Source of the DNA: Strix aluco | Taxonomy: Eukaryota > Chordata > Aves > Strigiformes > Strigidae | Assembly (NCBI RefSeq): GCF_031877795.1 | Contig: NC_133939.1 | Coordinates: forward strand, 3,825,698 to 3,889,697 | Direction: 5' to 3' | Length of the DNA: 64,000 nt | Shown: in pieces, positions 12,261 to 25,050 of the stretch | How the letters are laid out: the number at the start of each line of letters is the position of its first letter | How positions within the stretch are numbered: the first letter of the stretch is position 1 | The notes under the pieces: generated by a model | Told to the model about the DNA's origin: nothing | What the model saw: the letters and a program-made list of their open reading frames with translations, nothing else | Databases searched by the model: none | Program-made: the position numbers and the translations under genes

Positions 12261-14139
12261 CATCATGCAGCAGAGGACCACTCTGCCCCTCCAGCAGCAG
12301 ATGGGTCAGCTGAGCAAAGTACTTAGTGATTCCCCACATTTTCCAAGCTCTGCCATGTAGCAGGAGCTACCATGGACCTACCCGCTGCCTTGCAAGAGCA
12401 GGAGGCCTGGGGGGGTATAAATCCACCATCCTCCCTTTTCCATGGGGTAAGAGAACATTTTCCTCTCTGAATGTACGTGCCCATCAAGTAAATGGATGTC
12501 CAAGTGATGGACAGTGTTTTACTGATACCTCTGCGGGCTGCAGCAGCAGTGGGATCACACAAACCATTACTATTTTGCCTGTGTTTTGTCCTTCGCCTGC
12601 AATCACTACAATTAATTCCTAAAACACAGTGATTATTTAAAAATCACAGCATATATGGCACAAGCTGCAGCTTGGCACAGCAGGATCCAAAACCCCAGGC
12701 ATGCAGGAGGACCCTGAATCCAAGCAGAATGCAAACAGGAGCGACAGCCCCAAACCCAGGCAAACAGAAAGCTGCCTTAATTACTGCTCCCGCTGCAGCC
12801 TGCTAATTTGCTGATACCAATGTCTTCCAACACGGCCCCTGTGATCTGCTTCATAATTGGGATACTTACAACAAGCTGGAAGGACGAAGCCAAAAAGGAG
12901 CTTTTTTTGCTTCCCCCACATTCTCCAGTAATCTTTAATCACAGCGTCTGCAAAGGTCAAGTGTATTCCTCATTAGCCTCCAGACCAGTGTCTTCATGAG
13001 AGTCTAGAGTCCTTGAGATCAAAGGGAAGAGGGAGGTATAGTATGAAGGGGGTAGAAGACATTAACAACCCAAAAGCCATAGGATCTTCCCCCAGGAGTT
13101 TGCTGTACAGATTTATTGGCAGCATGGGTCCTTCACAGGGTGCAGGAACCAACCTGCTGGGAAACATCAGGCAAAACATCCTGGTGGCCAACAGGACAGA
13201 TAGTGGGGCCCCAGGGTGTACCTGGGGAAGCCAGAGGGGATCCTGACATTGACGTGACACTTCAGATTAAAAAAATGTTTTTTGTGGTGAGAAATAGCCT
13301 TTCCCAGAAGACTTGGTAAAAAATGTTGCTTCTCCCTGTGCAATTTAAAAATTACCATCAACATCAGCGTTGCACAGAGGAAAGCTAGCTGGTTAAAAAA
13401 GAGTGTGTGTCAGTGAGATATTTCAAAATACATTTGAGAATTATTGAATAAAACAGTTCCCTTTGCAATATCCTCTCTGAGTAGAGAAGTGCACAGCAAC
13501 TCCTTGAAACTGCCATTTGCTGAACCTTTCCTGCTGCTATTACCACTGCAGTCCTTGGAGGAAAGCAGTGTTTGAAGGGAGGAGGACATGCTTTCCAGCG
13601 GCACAGGACAGGAGAGGATAGGGGCAGGATGCTACAGGGTCTGGATAACCCCACCCTGAGGCTGTGGGATGCAGATGATAATGTTTAAGATCCTTTCTAC
13701 CTGTTATTTTTTCCACGATCCTCTAAATATTCACCTACACATTCCCCTTTTCAGGAGACCACATGTCTCAACTTACTGATGCCCTCTCTGAAGAGCAGAA
13801 GTAGGAATAAACCTCCTCTTCCACCCCAAAATGCTGCAAAGGTGGTAGGGCTGTGCAGTAGGGTTGTGTGGTAGACACAATCATATCTCCTTTGACTGGG
13901 AGGCTGCACTGGCTGTGTTTCAAAGACCAGCGGTAAAAGCACATGTAGAACCTGCAAATATACAACCTTATCCTCTTTGACACCGAACAAAGAAAGATGC
14001 CCGGGCTGTGGCTACGTTGCTTGGGTCTGCCCAGCTGGAGGAAGAGCCGCCGCACTGGTACCCCACACCAGGCGGGCAGGGTTTCTCCCTGCGGTAGGGG
14101 TGTATCTGGGGACCTGTTCCTAATTAATATACACAGGTT
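12261..14139. other. Unassigned single-copy DNA
   Basis: No gene recognised. Overlapping frames at 13.0-13.3 kb on both strands are mutual shadows; the collagen-like GPQGVPGE string there is too short and isolated to support a collagen exon. A slightly CpG-enriched patch sits at about 14000-14100. Confidence 0.5.
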
Positions 14140-14780
14140 TTTGATTCTTCACTTGCTTGCTGTGACTTGCAAATCCCATCCATTATAAATTCCCCGAATT
14201 TTCAAATAAATCCAGGGCCCACTTTTGAGCTTGAAGCTGTACATTAGTCAGACTCATTTGCCTAGGAATATGAAAGTCCCTTCCTATTTATCTCCTCATT
14301 TGAACTACATAAATAGCTCACAGCAAAAACTCCTCATCTTTCCACTATTCCAACAAATAGCAGCCTTTGAAAAAGAAAAATTAGTGGTGGGTAATTATTT
14401 TTGAGGCAGATACCAAAATGATAATTTCTTAAACAATTACTTTGAAATATTAACAATTGTTCTCTAAATTCCAATTTAATTCCTGATATGAATTATAGTT
14501 TGTCAGATCTGTGCTTCTGAAACATTTGTTCCTTGAGAAGAACATAAAAAATGCCAGCGTAACCTTTTGCCTCCTCACCCTCCAAGCGGAGTAAAATGCC
14601 TTTGCTCTTGTTTTATCAACACAAATAATTAAAACACAAGAGAATGTTTGGGATTTATACTGTTGTTTTTGGCATCTTATTCATATTTATTTGATCTGTA
14701 AGATATCATTTTAATTAAAAGCTCACTCTCTCTTCCTCCCTGCCCTGCCCAGGGAATAAATTATTTATAATACCCTCACC
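14140..14780. promoter_or_regulatory. Candidate conserved noncoding element (AT-rich, homeobox-motif dense)
   Basis: About 640 AT-rich bases with three perfect TAATTA cores (14392, 14626, 14712), AACAATTA/AACAATTG elements near 14432-14460 and a TTATTTGATCTG stretch near 14687. No simple-sequence tracts, no sustained frames, no transposon similarity seen. The texture matches vertebrate developmental enhancers; conservation is not testable here. Confidence 0.3.
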
Positions 14781-15164
14781 GCCTCATGCTAGCAGATAGA
14801 CACCTCTTGTGATTCTGGATGCTGGCGGTGAACTACCCACCAGGAGGGTGTTTTCTTCTGTGTGAGGGTTATATTTGTTTAAAAGCCTCTCTCTGTTTCT
14901 GCAGTTTGGGGCAGGGTTTGGGGTTATTCACACACGCTCCTGTAAGCAGAAGGCAGCCCAGGAGGGTTCGGCTTTGCCTCCACGTGGTGTTTCATGCGAT
15001 GCACACAGGACCCCAGCCAGCAGCTGGGAAGTCTCTTGCTGAAGCACAGTTACTACAAAGACCTTTTTATTTCATTTTTCTCTTCTCTCCCTTTGCTCCC
15101 CGTCGTACAACTTCATTCACTCTTCTCTTCAGTGGGCTTTCGATGCAACTCAGTGCAGTGGGTT
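14781..15164. other. Unassigned single-copy DNA
   Basis: No gene recognised; a 115-codon frame here lacks any recognisable domain. Confidence 0.45.
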
Positions 15165-15193
15165 AAAAAAAAAAAAAAAAGGATTTTTTTTTT
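15165..15193. repeat. Adjacent A16 and T10 runs (hairpin-capable)
   Basis: Sixteen A (15165-15180), three spacer bases, then ten T (15184-15193). The two runs are self-complementary and could extrude as a short hairpin. A head-to-head arrangement like this can be a scar of two retroposon tails, but no element bodies are visible. Confidence 0.8.
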
Positions 15194-15639
15194 ATTCCCT
15201 TTGAAGTCTAAGGGCTAAATGTAGAGAAGGAGCCTTCCCACTGAATGCTATGCTTATCAGAGCCAGCCCGAAACCCCTTAGTTTAGCTGGAGTTTTCCCA
15301 TGCATGGCTGGCTGCATTTGCACTGGGTAAGGGCTAATACCATCTTTGCAAGCACATTATTTAGAGGTAACAGGGTCCTCCAGTTTGCAGAACAGAGTTC
15401 TCAGCACATACCAAAGGGCCACGTACCTCAACATGACTGGGAAATATTGCCCTACTCCTAAATGGGCTTCTCTGGGACTCCTGATGGTTAAAATGCAGCT
15501 CCCAATAGTAGGCATAAAAGTCATATTTAAGTTAAATTATCCTTGATTCGTGCTAGTATTGGTAAGAATCTGCAGGTAAGCATTTGGGCTGGGTCCCCAT
15601 CCCTTTCCTATCTACGGCTGCTCTGATAGCAACTCAACG
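15194..15639. other. Unassigned single-copy DNA
   Basis: No gene or repeat recognised. Confidence 0.5.
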
Positions 15640-15830
15640 GCCACTTAATACCCTGGTCTCCATTCAGAAGGACTCTGATCTCCATAAATGAGGTAAAAAT
15701 TCCTCCAGAATATAGGTCACACAATTAAATACTAGTACCTAGAATTATTTATGAGACTTTATAGCTATGCAAATTGAGCACTTGAAGCATTTTCATAAGT
15801 ATTTATGAGTAACCACGAGAAGATCAACCC
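15640..15830. promoter_or_regulatory. Candidate regulatory block with octamer and HOX/CDX-like motifs
   Basis: Short AT-rich block with a perfect octamer ATGCAAAT at 15767-15774, and ATAAATGAG, TTTATGAG and TTTATGAG repeated at about 15683, 15749 and 15802. TTTATGA-type sequences are recognised by posterior HOX and CDX proteins. This is a motif-based inference only. Confidence 0.25.
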
Positions 15831-18800
15831 GAGCAGCCAGTTGAAAGCAAGGGTTGGGTTTTATCTAAAATTAGCCATCCCGCCTGTTGGTGAGAGGGTT
15901 TTTTTTCCAGCTCAACAGCTGTCCTTGCACCTTTGGGAGACCTGCTTTTTAGGTTTTATTTTTTAACACAAGGAGTTAGAGGTTAAATACCACCGATTTA
16001 ATGCAAAGGAAGTTAACACAGCTACAGGGACAGTATGGAAGAATGTGCCATTGTGTCTTTACAATTCAAGGGTAAAGCCCAGCTGCTGACCCAGTGGCAA
16101 AGATGGCCATAGACACGTGCTCCTTCCTGGCCCAGGGGCTATGGAGGTTACAGAGACCACGGAGAGGTTATCAGGAACATGGGGGATCTGTCGGGGGTTT
16201 GGGGAGCTCTTCTCACCCCACACAGACAGCATCAGTTGTGGCAGAGCTGGCCTTTGGGTTTGGGTCACTCACAAGATCTACTGGTGGTCCCTTGTACCAT
16301 GCCTTGCGGCTCCAGGATGGTCACCTCTGTGATGCAGCTACCTTCTTCCAGAGTCCACGTGCTCCCAGTACAGAGGCTTATTGGAGAACAGGGTGCCTGA
16401 GGAGAAAAAAATAGAAAAAACCAACTCCACCAAGGTTAAATTAATGGGGTGCTGTGAGGCAAACTTCAAAACCTGAGCAACGTGAATCCCCAGTGGCAGC
16501 CTCCCCCTTTCAAGCTGCCCATGCAAGCTGAGAAGGGAAGTGTACATGTGTTAGTGAGCTTTCATTGCTTCCCAGTCTGAATCAAAGCCCAGTGAATTAA
16601 AGAGAGGGAAAGAAAACCCAAATAAAATTCCTCTTGTAATGGCTCTGAAGCAATTCCTTTCGGAGATGCACATATACAACCAGGGTGAGGACCAGGGGAG
16701 TCACGCAGAAGATGCCTCGGCTCCTCACATGGTCTGGTTTTACATAAATAAAGACAGGCTGAGAAACACCCTGTGAGGCACCATGAGCATCCACATCCCT
16801 CTGCTGCAGCAGCTAGTTTATGTGCAACAACAGCTGCAACCCAGGCCAGGATCAGCAACACACCTCACACTGTACACACAGACAGGTGTGCACACTCATG
16901 CACACCCATGTGCACAATCCTGAGCTCTCAATGCAGACAAAAGGCAGCGCACTCCCCATTCATCCTCAGAGCAGCCATCCTCCCCATGGGCATCAGCCGA
17001 TCTCCCCTCGATATGGTACTTCATCTCAGTGCCAAGCCCAGATGAGTGTTTCTCCTTGGAGAAATGTCAGAGAGCAGAAGGAGAACTTTTACCAGTTTGG
17101 TTTACATTTATTCTGTTTATTTTCCATGTTTCTTCTCTTCACCCAGCTCCTTTTTTCCCCTTTTTCCCTTTCTTGCTGCCCCCAGTCTCCAGATATCTCC
17201 AAACTTTCACAAGGAAAGAAACTGCTTTCAAGTAGGAATAAAACAAACAAGGTCATTGGAAGAGATAAAAAATAATGAGTTCCTTTCTGTAGGACTCCTT
17301 GCTCATCTCCCCCTCCCCCTCCCCCGTTTCATCTCACTCCAGAAAAAGAAAAATAAATCTTTACTAATCCCTTTGGAGCCCTGCCTCCAGATCCGCCTGT
17401 GATGCATGTTATAGCCATGCTGAAAATGGCAGTGTGGCTTCAGACTCTGAAAACCAATTTATTGCCCATTCCCCAAAACCTCCCTCTTCCTCCTGTCCCA
17501 GACCCACCTCCCCATGCAGGAACATCGCAGCCCACCTCTCCAGGTCAGGCTCAGACTGGTCAATGGCCACCGATGGGATGTCTTCTCCTGTTTCATTTAA
17601 TCTTTTTTTTAAAGTCCTAGGGATTTGGAAAATGATGAAAGTCTCCAAGCTGAGTTTTAAATAGTTGATTAAAGAGCAGTCAGCAGAGAAATAGGAGGAA
17701 GCTCTTGGGGAATGAAGATGATTTTGGTCAACCTGTGCTGCATGCCTCCAATGAGCTCAGCCCCCCCTGGGGTGTGGTCGCACCCCCTTCTCCCAGGGGC
17801 TTGCACCGCCACGGGGCACTCACCAAAAAGACTCATGCAAAACATTTTCTTTTAATCAGAAAACAAATTTGTTCCTACCTCCATGCGGGGAGAAAAAAAG
17901 TTTTAAAAGTTGAACTTTTTTGCTCTGCCACTTTTTAAAAAGGAATATTATTCTAGTCTGAAATTGAATAAAACATTTCATTTAATCTAAAATTAATCGG
18001 GGAAGGGAGGAGAAGGGTTTATTTTGGTAGAGAAAAAAAAATCAAAGGGTCTGTACTTTGCATTGATCCAAACCATTTCTTATTTGAATTTTTTTGTGGA
18101 GGATTGGGCAGCGAGCTGAGAAGTTTTTCATTTGTCTGGCTCTAATTGGAAGCCTTGAACCGACGAGCACTTTACATTTGCAAAATGCAAAGCATGAACA
18201 GTCCCAGTGTGAAGAGTTTGGCCCTGCTCTTACATTCACTTATTGACTTGCCTGCTGATTTTAAGACTGAGATGCTGGACGCACAGTGTGGGGAGGAGGT
18301 GATCAGATCAAAGAAAGGCCATGGCATCTTCCTACCCTCTTCAAGGTGCTGTAGGGGCTCCTCCTTCTCATCAGCTTTCCTAAAAAAATCAGTATGGCCA
18401 ACTTAATCGCTAATGCCACATCATGTTTTACATCAACCATGTTTTGGTATTACTAACAGAGTTTGGAAACACCTTTGGCCAAAATGTCTCGTCCAGCCTA
18501 GCTTAGTGGTTCTGGGGATATCTTCAGATGTGCTGGTCCCCTGGAAAGATGAGATGGTTGGACATCCCCAGCTCTTGGATTGACATGGTGAGTGCTGGTC
18601 TCATGAAATATATTTTAAGTAAAATAGGTAAAAAAGTTACTGCAGATTTCAGCCTTCAGCAGCTCAGCCTTGATGGAGCAGTCATGGTGGCACCTGTGCC
18701 AACACAGTGCATTTCCGTGCCAAGGCAGGCAGATCTACGGCAGCCTCTGTGCTTTAGTCATGGCTTTGCTAACACTGCCAGACAAGTGGACTGCCAGGGC

Positions 18801-20050
18801 AGGGAGCCTTTCAGCTAACAGCAAAACCAAGCTTAGATACAACAGAAACTGGCCCAATGTTGGATGGACCAGTCAAGCTAGGACCATCTTGGGTTCAGTT
18901 TTGATGGCTGGCCATCTCCAAAGGAGGCTCCCTGCCCTGCAGGACCAGCAGCATATCACATCTCCACCAAGACACCCCTCTATGACACCAACTGCCCAAG
19001 TCCTTGCATTGGGGGCTGCAGCCCCAAATTCATCTGAGGCAGTCTAGACAGCAAAGGACCTTCAGACCTCCCTGACACCCCCAGTTCCAACCTCAACATA
19101 CGCTCTGCAGCATCAGCCTGCTCTGGAGCTGGGGAAGGCAAGTTGTCACCTTGTGTACCCAGTCCCTGGCAGCACTGCCCACAGCCCTGCCTGCAGCCCT
19201 GCCCAGCTGAGACCTGGCTCAGCCCCAGGGGCCACCTGCCCCCACTAAGCTCCCAGGCTGGCACGGAGGCCTGTTTGCTGCTCCGAGATGAAGAACATTC
19301 CTGCCAGGCTGCCGACATGGCCTGCGCTGAAAACCGCTGATGAAGTCCAGGGCTGATGAAATCAAAAAAGCTTTAAATGAAAATTGCTCTGAAGAGCACT
19401 GCAGAGAGAGGGGTGGCAAGGAGGGGGGGGGGCACAGAGAGGAGCTCCACAGCTGTTTTCTTTCATGTCCTTTAAAGCTCCCATTATGTCGTTTTTTTTA
19501 ATTAAAATATTTTTTAGGAGGCTGCTGGGATTTACTGCTCCTTGTCCTTGACGGAGGTGAGGCACGCAGAGAGGCTGGTGGAAGGATGGGGGATGTGGCA
19601 CCCGCTGCGGTGCTGAGCCCCCCCAGCTGCATGGACAGGTGAAGGAGAGATGCAGGAAGAAAGCATCAGCCCGACATGGATTCTGACTGAGACCCTTACA
19701 TAGGGCAGAAATTGCTCCCAGCCCCCCTGCTCGTGCCTTCCTTATCTAAATGCGTTGCTCTCGACCAGCCCCATGGCTTAAGGTTGTGGCTGGTAGGTGA
19801 GCAACCTGGCCACATCTGTTTGTAGAAGTGTAGATCTGCGTAAAACTACTTGTTTCTCATGGTAAAACATGCCCTGAAACACTTGCCTACAAAGAAATGC
19901 AGTGCTTTAATCCCAACTGGCCTGAATTTTCTGCGTATTTGTAAAATAAATGATCTTTCTGTGCTTAGCCAAAGCAGTTATTAATGTTTTCACACCAGAA
20001 GAGACACGCATTGCAATTTCAGTACCTGCTAGTGATGAATAATGAACACC
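15831..20050. other. Unassigned DNA with minor simple repeats
   Basis: No gene recognised over about 4.2 kb. A CA/TG-rich stretch at 16861-16917 is an imperfect microsatellite. A G-run of ten lies at 19423-19432. Several 100-150 codon frames (for example around 16.8-17.3 and 18.7-19.3 kb) overlap each other on both strands and carry no recognisable domain. Confidence 0.5.
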
Positions 20051-20071
20051 AAAAAAAAAAAAAAAAAAAAA
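20051..20071 (+). repeat. A homopolymer (21 bases) followed by GAAAGAAAT
   Basis: Twenty-one A residues then an A-rich trailer. It could be a retroposon poly(A) tail, but the 300 bases upstream match no element I know. Confidence 0.9.
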
Positions 20072-23000
20072 GAAAGAAATACCAGCATCTGTTTATAGGA
20101 TATCGGTAACAAGAAGGCAGGGTTACGATCAACAGCTAAAACCGCTATTTGACCTGTGCTTGGATTCAAACCCCAAAAAAGCTTCTCGGTGAGACAGAAA
20201 CCTTATCACAGTCCCCCTCTGTTCCTCCAGCTGTAGCACCCGACGGAGGCGAGGAGATCTGATCGTGATAAGTGGGTAAATGATAGCAGCCAGATAAGCA
20301 GCGCTTCGCTCCACGCCGGGGCTTTGCACAATATCATGGTTCATTATAAAGGAACGCAAATACCCTGGCAGAATCCTAACCTAATGAAAGTCTTATTTTC
20401 CAGAGTAACAGTTCATTACTGGACTTGCTGTGCAGTCTAAACCCCTAAGGTGGAAAAAACCCACTATGCTGGAGCTGTTGAATGCGTAGCGAAATCCTAG
20501 TAGGCTTGGACATTTGCAATTCTGCTACATCTCTCTTTGCAGGAGGGAAGATGCTGCTTGCTCTGAAATAAAGGGGTTTTTAGGAATCTATGGGTGTTTT
20601 AGCATATGGATGCTGTCCCCGCACAACAGCAGGTGAAACACAAGCACCACTGCCCAGCCTGGTACTCATCCAGGGACAGGCAACCCCTCCCTAGTGGTAC
20701 AAACAGGGGTGTCTGTGTGCAGATATCTGTGTGTTCTGGCACAGGACATCTGACTGGCAGCTTGGATGCTGAACTAAAGCACATTCACAAACGTGGCAAG
20801 GTGAGCTGGGAGAGGTACGGAGCCCCAAGCACCTGAGCTCACTACACCTTCTGCTCCTTGCAGGAATTGCGGCTTCGCAGGCTGCCCTCAAGGCAATGCC
20901 TGGGAGCAGAATGAGGGCTATGATTACAGGGGAGACTTTCCAAAACTGTATATGAAATATAAGGGGGGGACAAGCCTCCCCCCCAGCGTATAGTCACAGA
21001 CCTCCCACTCCCCAGGACAGCCATCACAGACTGTGGTCCGTGGACAACCTGCCAGAAGCCTGTGGAGACACGTCTGGTAAAACAAAGCTGTTCATCCTTG
21101 CTTCCAGCAGTAAAAGAAGGCAAAATATTGTCATCTGTGCCTTTTTCTCCCCTCATCTGTTCACAAATAGAGGGAAAAAATAGCAAGAAAGCCAGAGAGT
21201 CTCTCCTCTGCAAGGGCATGCTGGGATCTCCAACCTCGAAGAAGATGCACCTCCCAGTGAAGCGATGCTTTCATCCTGGCCCAGCCAAGCACGAGAAATG
21301 AGGTGGGAGGATCGCATGAGTCCAGCCCAAAACAACAGCTTCTTCCACATCCAGCCCACCTCCAGGCTCTGCAAGCTGGTGTTAATCCAGGTGCCTCAAA
21401 ACCAGATGTAAAACACACTCTCACTCTCCTCCAAAAAAAGAAGGAGGGGAAAAAAAAAAAAAAAGAACAGGCGGTGGTGCAAAGCAACAGTAACTGATCA
21501 GGCAAATGGACAGAGAAAATAGTTTCCTATTTTCTACTCCAACCTTATGCAGGAGAATCTGCCCTCCACTTTGGTGGTGCAATAGCTACATTTTTCAGCC
21601 CACCCATATCTGGCTCACGAATCTGTTTGCCTACATTATTTGGGGATGTAGGAGTCAAAAGTCACAGTGGCTTTTGGTAAGACTACAGCTCTTTTATGGA
21701 AAATGTAAGGAAGGCTCCTTACTTGCCCAGGTCTGCAGCGCTGGGCATGGCAACTCCTGGTGAACACCAAAGCTCTGAACATCGACTCTGAAACCAAGGA
21801 GGGACATCAGAAAATGTAATCATACTGTCAGCCAGAAAGCAGCAGTTACACACCATTTCTTCACTCCACTTTACAAACACCACCCATCTTCTTCAAATGC
21901 ACCAGCTATTCCTGACAGCTAGGGCTGTTTAAAAAATGAAGACTCACTGTCAGAAATTTTGTGAAATTACAGTTATTTGTACTTTTTCCAGGAGGGAAGA
22001 GAGCTTGTCTCTGATAACGGCACCAACTGAAAGTCACGTGTTTAGTCTAAAAGTTGTCTATACTCTCTCGTATTGTCAACAGGATGAAAAAACCTCCGGA
22101 GAACTACTGAACCCATCCAGCATGGACACCCCTTTGGGACAGGACAAATTACCTCCTGGAAGAAACTTGCTTCTGCATGGACTACAGAGAGAGCTAAAAT
22201 GAGCACACACCAAATTTTTACATGATTGGTGAGGTGAGAGGAATCCCAGCCTATATGTTTAAACACATAAGTTCTTCCTTCTTGACATCCTTCACAATCA
22301 TTAGTAGGGCCTCCTCCCAGCTTCTTTATCTAGAATATATGTCCATCACTGCAACAGGGAGTTTTGAGGTAATCATAAGAAGGAAGGAGTGCTTCTGTGT
22401 GAACTGGTGTAGCCTCCAAACCCTGCTCGTCCTTCCCCAGCACACTGGCATTTTGTCTCTTTTACACCTTCCTCCCCAAAGTCAATCTTTGTAGGCTAAG
22501 CCCAAATGAAATGTAGTAATCCCCTTCTCCACAGCAGTACTCTGAGGTGACAAAGACATCCATGAACACATATTTACTGATATTACCATTAAACCAGCCC
22601 ATCTTTCCTAGTCCTATCTGGCTATAAGTGGGATCCCTCTCAATCACGGATGTCAATGCCAGCTCCCAGAAGAGCTCAAAAGAGCAAGAAAACAAAAATT
22701 AAATCACTCCTGGCTTTCGCTGAGCAGGCTGAGGGTAACATGGTGATGGAGGAGGGAGATGCTTTACTATCTTTTAAAACAGGGATCAACAAACCATAGA
22801 CACTGCAGGAAACAGAGCTCTGGTCCCCGAGCTGAGGGTGCCTGGCCGGCGGGACCGCTTGCTAGCACACGTCCATCAGCTACAGAGAAGGGACATGCTC
22901 CGATGTGGGCAAAGCCCTGGCACTCGCCACCTGCCAAGTGCCCCAAGGACCCATCCCCATGACCCATGTGAGACATTTCCCAGAGCGGACCAAGGTGGCA

Positions 23001-23229
23001 GTGTCCACACAAGGTCCAGAGAGGAACAAAACACTCGGGATCCAGGTAGGGTGGTACTTGCTGGAGCTGTGAGCTTCTTAATGCTATCTCTAGGCAGACG
23101 GAAGAGCTGCTCCACACACAGAGGTCAGGATGGGGCCTGGCGGTTTTTGAATCCTCAAAGGCCAAAGCATAACACAGAAAAATAAAAAAGCCAATGTTTT
23201 TGTCTCCACCTCCACTGTAGGCTCGAGGG
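20072..23229. other. Unassigned single-copy DNA
   Basis: No gene recognised. A15 run at 21450-21464. Slight CpG enrichment at about 20235-20325. Short frames are unremarkable. Confidence 0.5.
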
Positions 23230-23290
23230 GTGAATGTAAGTGATGCTTCTACTTCAGTTTCTCCTGGTACAAAATAGGACTAACCACATC
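23230..23290 (+). mobile_element. Possible MIR-like SINE remnant
   Basis: TGAATGTAAGTGATGCTTCT, then ACTTCAGTTTCTCCTGGTAC, then AAAATAGGACTAAC, in the order of the MIR 3' half (AAGTCACTTAACCTCT, CCTCAGTTTCCCCATCTGT, AAAATGGGGATAAC). The short, diverged match makes this weak. Confidence 0.3.
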
Positions 23291-23329
23291 AAGCCACCTT
23301 CAGAAACCATGCACGGTTCTTTGGAGAAA

Positions 23330-23720
23330 AGGGAACCTAAAACTAGTTGGTCTATTTATAATATTTGCAGGTAATGGCATGCTAATACGATTCATTAACA
23401 CTCAGACACTGCTCATTAGTGTCTTTTCACTCTTCCTTCACAAGGCCCATATTTCTATTTTACACATAATCTGTTTTATTAAGCAGTTTCTTAATAGAAA
23501 AGAGTATTATCTTTCATGCAGGTTTTTTATAAATCCCCTCAAATTTAATTAGGCCCCAAAAGGTTCAAGGAAGTTTGGGTATGTATCTAAACTTCAGAAA
23601 ACTCACTTGTAAATCCACCTCCAAAGCATTTAAGTTTTACTGATCAGTGCTACGTGTTCCATGTTCTTCCTTCAAAAGACATCAGACCACATAATTATTC
23701 TGCTTTTCAACATCGCAGCT
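23330..23720. promoter_or_regulatory. Candidate conserved noncoding element
   Basis: AT-rich unique block with ATTTATAATATTTGCAGG, CATGCTAATACGATTCATTA, TTTAATTAGGCC and similar homeodomain-like cores, without simple repeats or frames. This is a motif and composition argument only. Confidence 0.25.
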
Positions 23721-24504
23721 ATCCTGGGAAAGTAAAGGGCTTTTGTAATATCTCCCAATGGGTAAAACACCAGGACCAGCCTGTGCAAGGGGCTCTGCCC
23801 ACCCTTGGAAAATGAGAACTTCCATCTTCCATCCCTTGAAAAATGACAACAACTAAGCAGGACTTTTAAAGCACTAAAATGTGAAACCTCCCAGGTGATG
23901 GATTCTCCTCCCGGACTCAGTTCTCCCTGCTGTTGGGATGCTGAGGCTGAACCCCAGGATTTCAGCAGCAGCTGAGGTCAACTTCAGCCAGGTTTAATTC
24001 AGCACCGGAGAAGGGAATGAACTAGAGCTTATTATTTAGCACATCTTGCTTGGTACTCCCAGCAGGAGCCAGGGATCTCAAAGCCATCGGGGCAGAGGTC
24101 AGTCTGGGACTGGTCTCACACCAGACCCCACATCCTCATCTAATCTCAACTCACAGACTTTGTGTGGCAACACCACCACGGGACCACTGTTCTGCTATCA
24201 GGGTTTGTGAGAGAAAACATCCCAAACGGGAGTGGTGGTAAACCTGCAAGGCCTCCAGATGTGTCCCTACCAGGCAGGATGCACCTCCAGCACAGGACCT
24301 GGATCCTCACCAGCTGTCCCAGTGGTTAAATCCTTTGCAAGGACAAACATCCTCAAGCTCTCTGATGTTACAGAGATGCCACCCTATGCAACAGGGCAAC
24401 ACACATTTCAAAGCCAAGGGGTTGCCACATGCACCGTCCCTGGGTTTTGCACTGTCGCCTTGCAACCCACAGCCTCTTTTTTAGCTGTCAAACTTTCCTC
24501 CAGC
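23721..24504. other. Unassigned single-copy DNA
   Basis: No gene recognised. A 107-codon frame at about 24.23-24.55 kb has no domain I recognise. Confidence 0.5.
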
Positions 24505-25050
24505 AAACAGGATTTGCATTCCTCTGCAGCCTTGACATCCCTTTCCCGCTGCTAAAACCCCCCCTCCCTGCCAGGTAGAATATTTTTGAGCTGCCATTCC
24601 TCCTCATTAGCATAAAACAGTTAGCTATGTATTGTTCTACTTTATGCAGAAATTGCAATTTCATCTGTAGCTTTAAACAAATGGGAAAATGTTCTAAAAC
24701 ATGGGCTTTTATTGAATTAAATATTAACATAAATACAGAGCTGAATGCAGCACTGGATTATTAATTTTAATATTTAATCCAACAAGAAACCTTATGGTTG
24801 TTTTAGGGTGGTTTATTTTGTTTAATCCAATTCATTTCCCGTCAGCACTAAAATTAAGTTTTCTTAATGAAGGAAGGTGATCAGGAAAGTGTGCTCTCAT
24901 GGTACAGAATATTAGGGGTTGGTGAGTGAGAGCATGCAAATAATAAAAAGAGAAAGCAATAGCAATAATGATACCCCTGTGTTGGCATGGACAAGAATAA
25001 AAAGAACCTAATTAATACGATGCACAGCCCAGATGAATACGAGCGGGAGG
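24505..25050. promoter_or_regulatory. Candidate enhancer with two octamers and TAATTAAT
   Basis: AT-rich block with octamers on opposite strands at 24512-24519 (ATTTGCAT) and 24934-24941 (ATGCAAAT), a TAATTAAT at 25009-25016, and TTATTAATTTTAATATTTAA near 24759. Frames are closed throughout. The motif mix resembles POU/homeodomain enhancers; conservation is unknown. Confidence 0.3.

Noticed and set aside
13200..13260. Collagen-like GPQGVPGEARGDPD string
   Set aside because: Only a few Gly-X-Y-like triplets, not sustained before or after, no exon-like borders, and an overlapping antisense frame is equally open.
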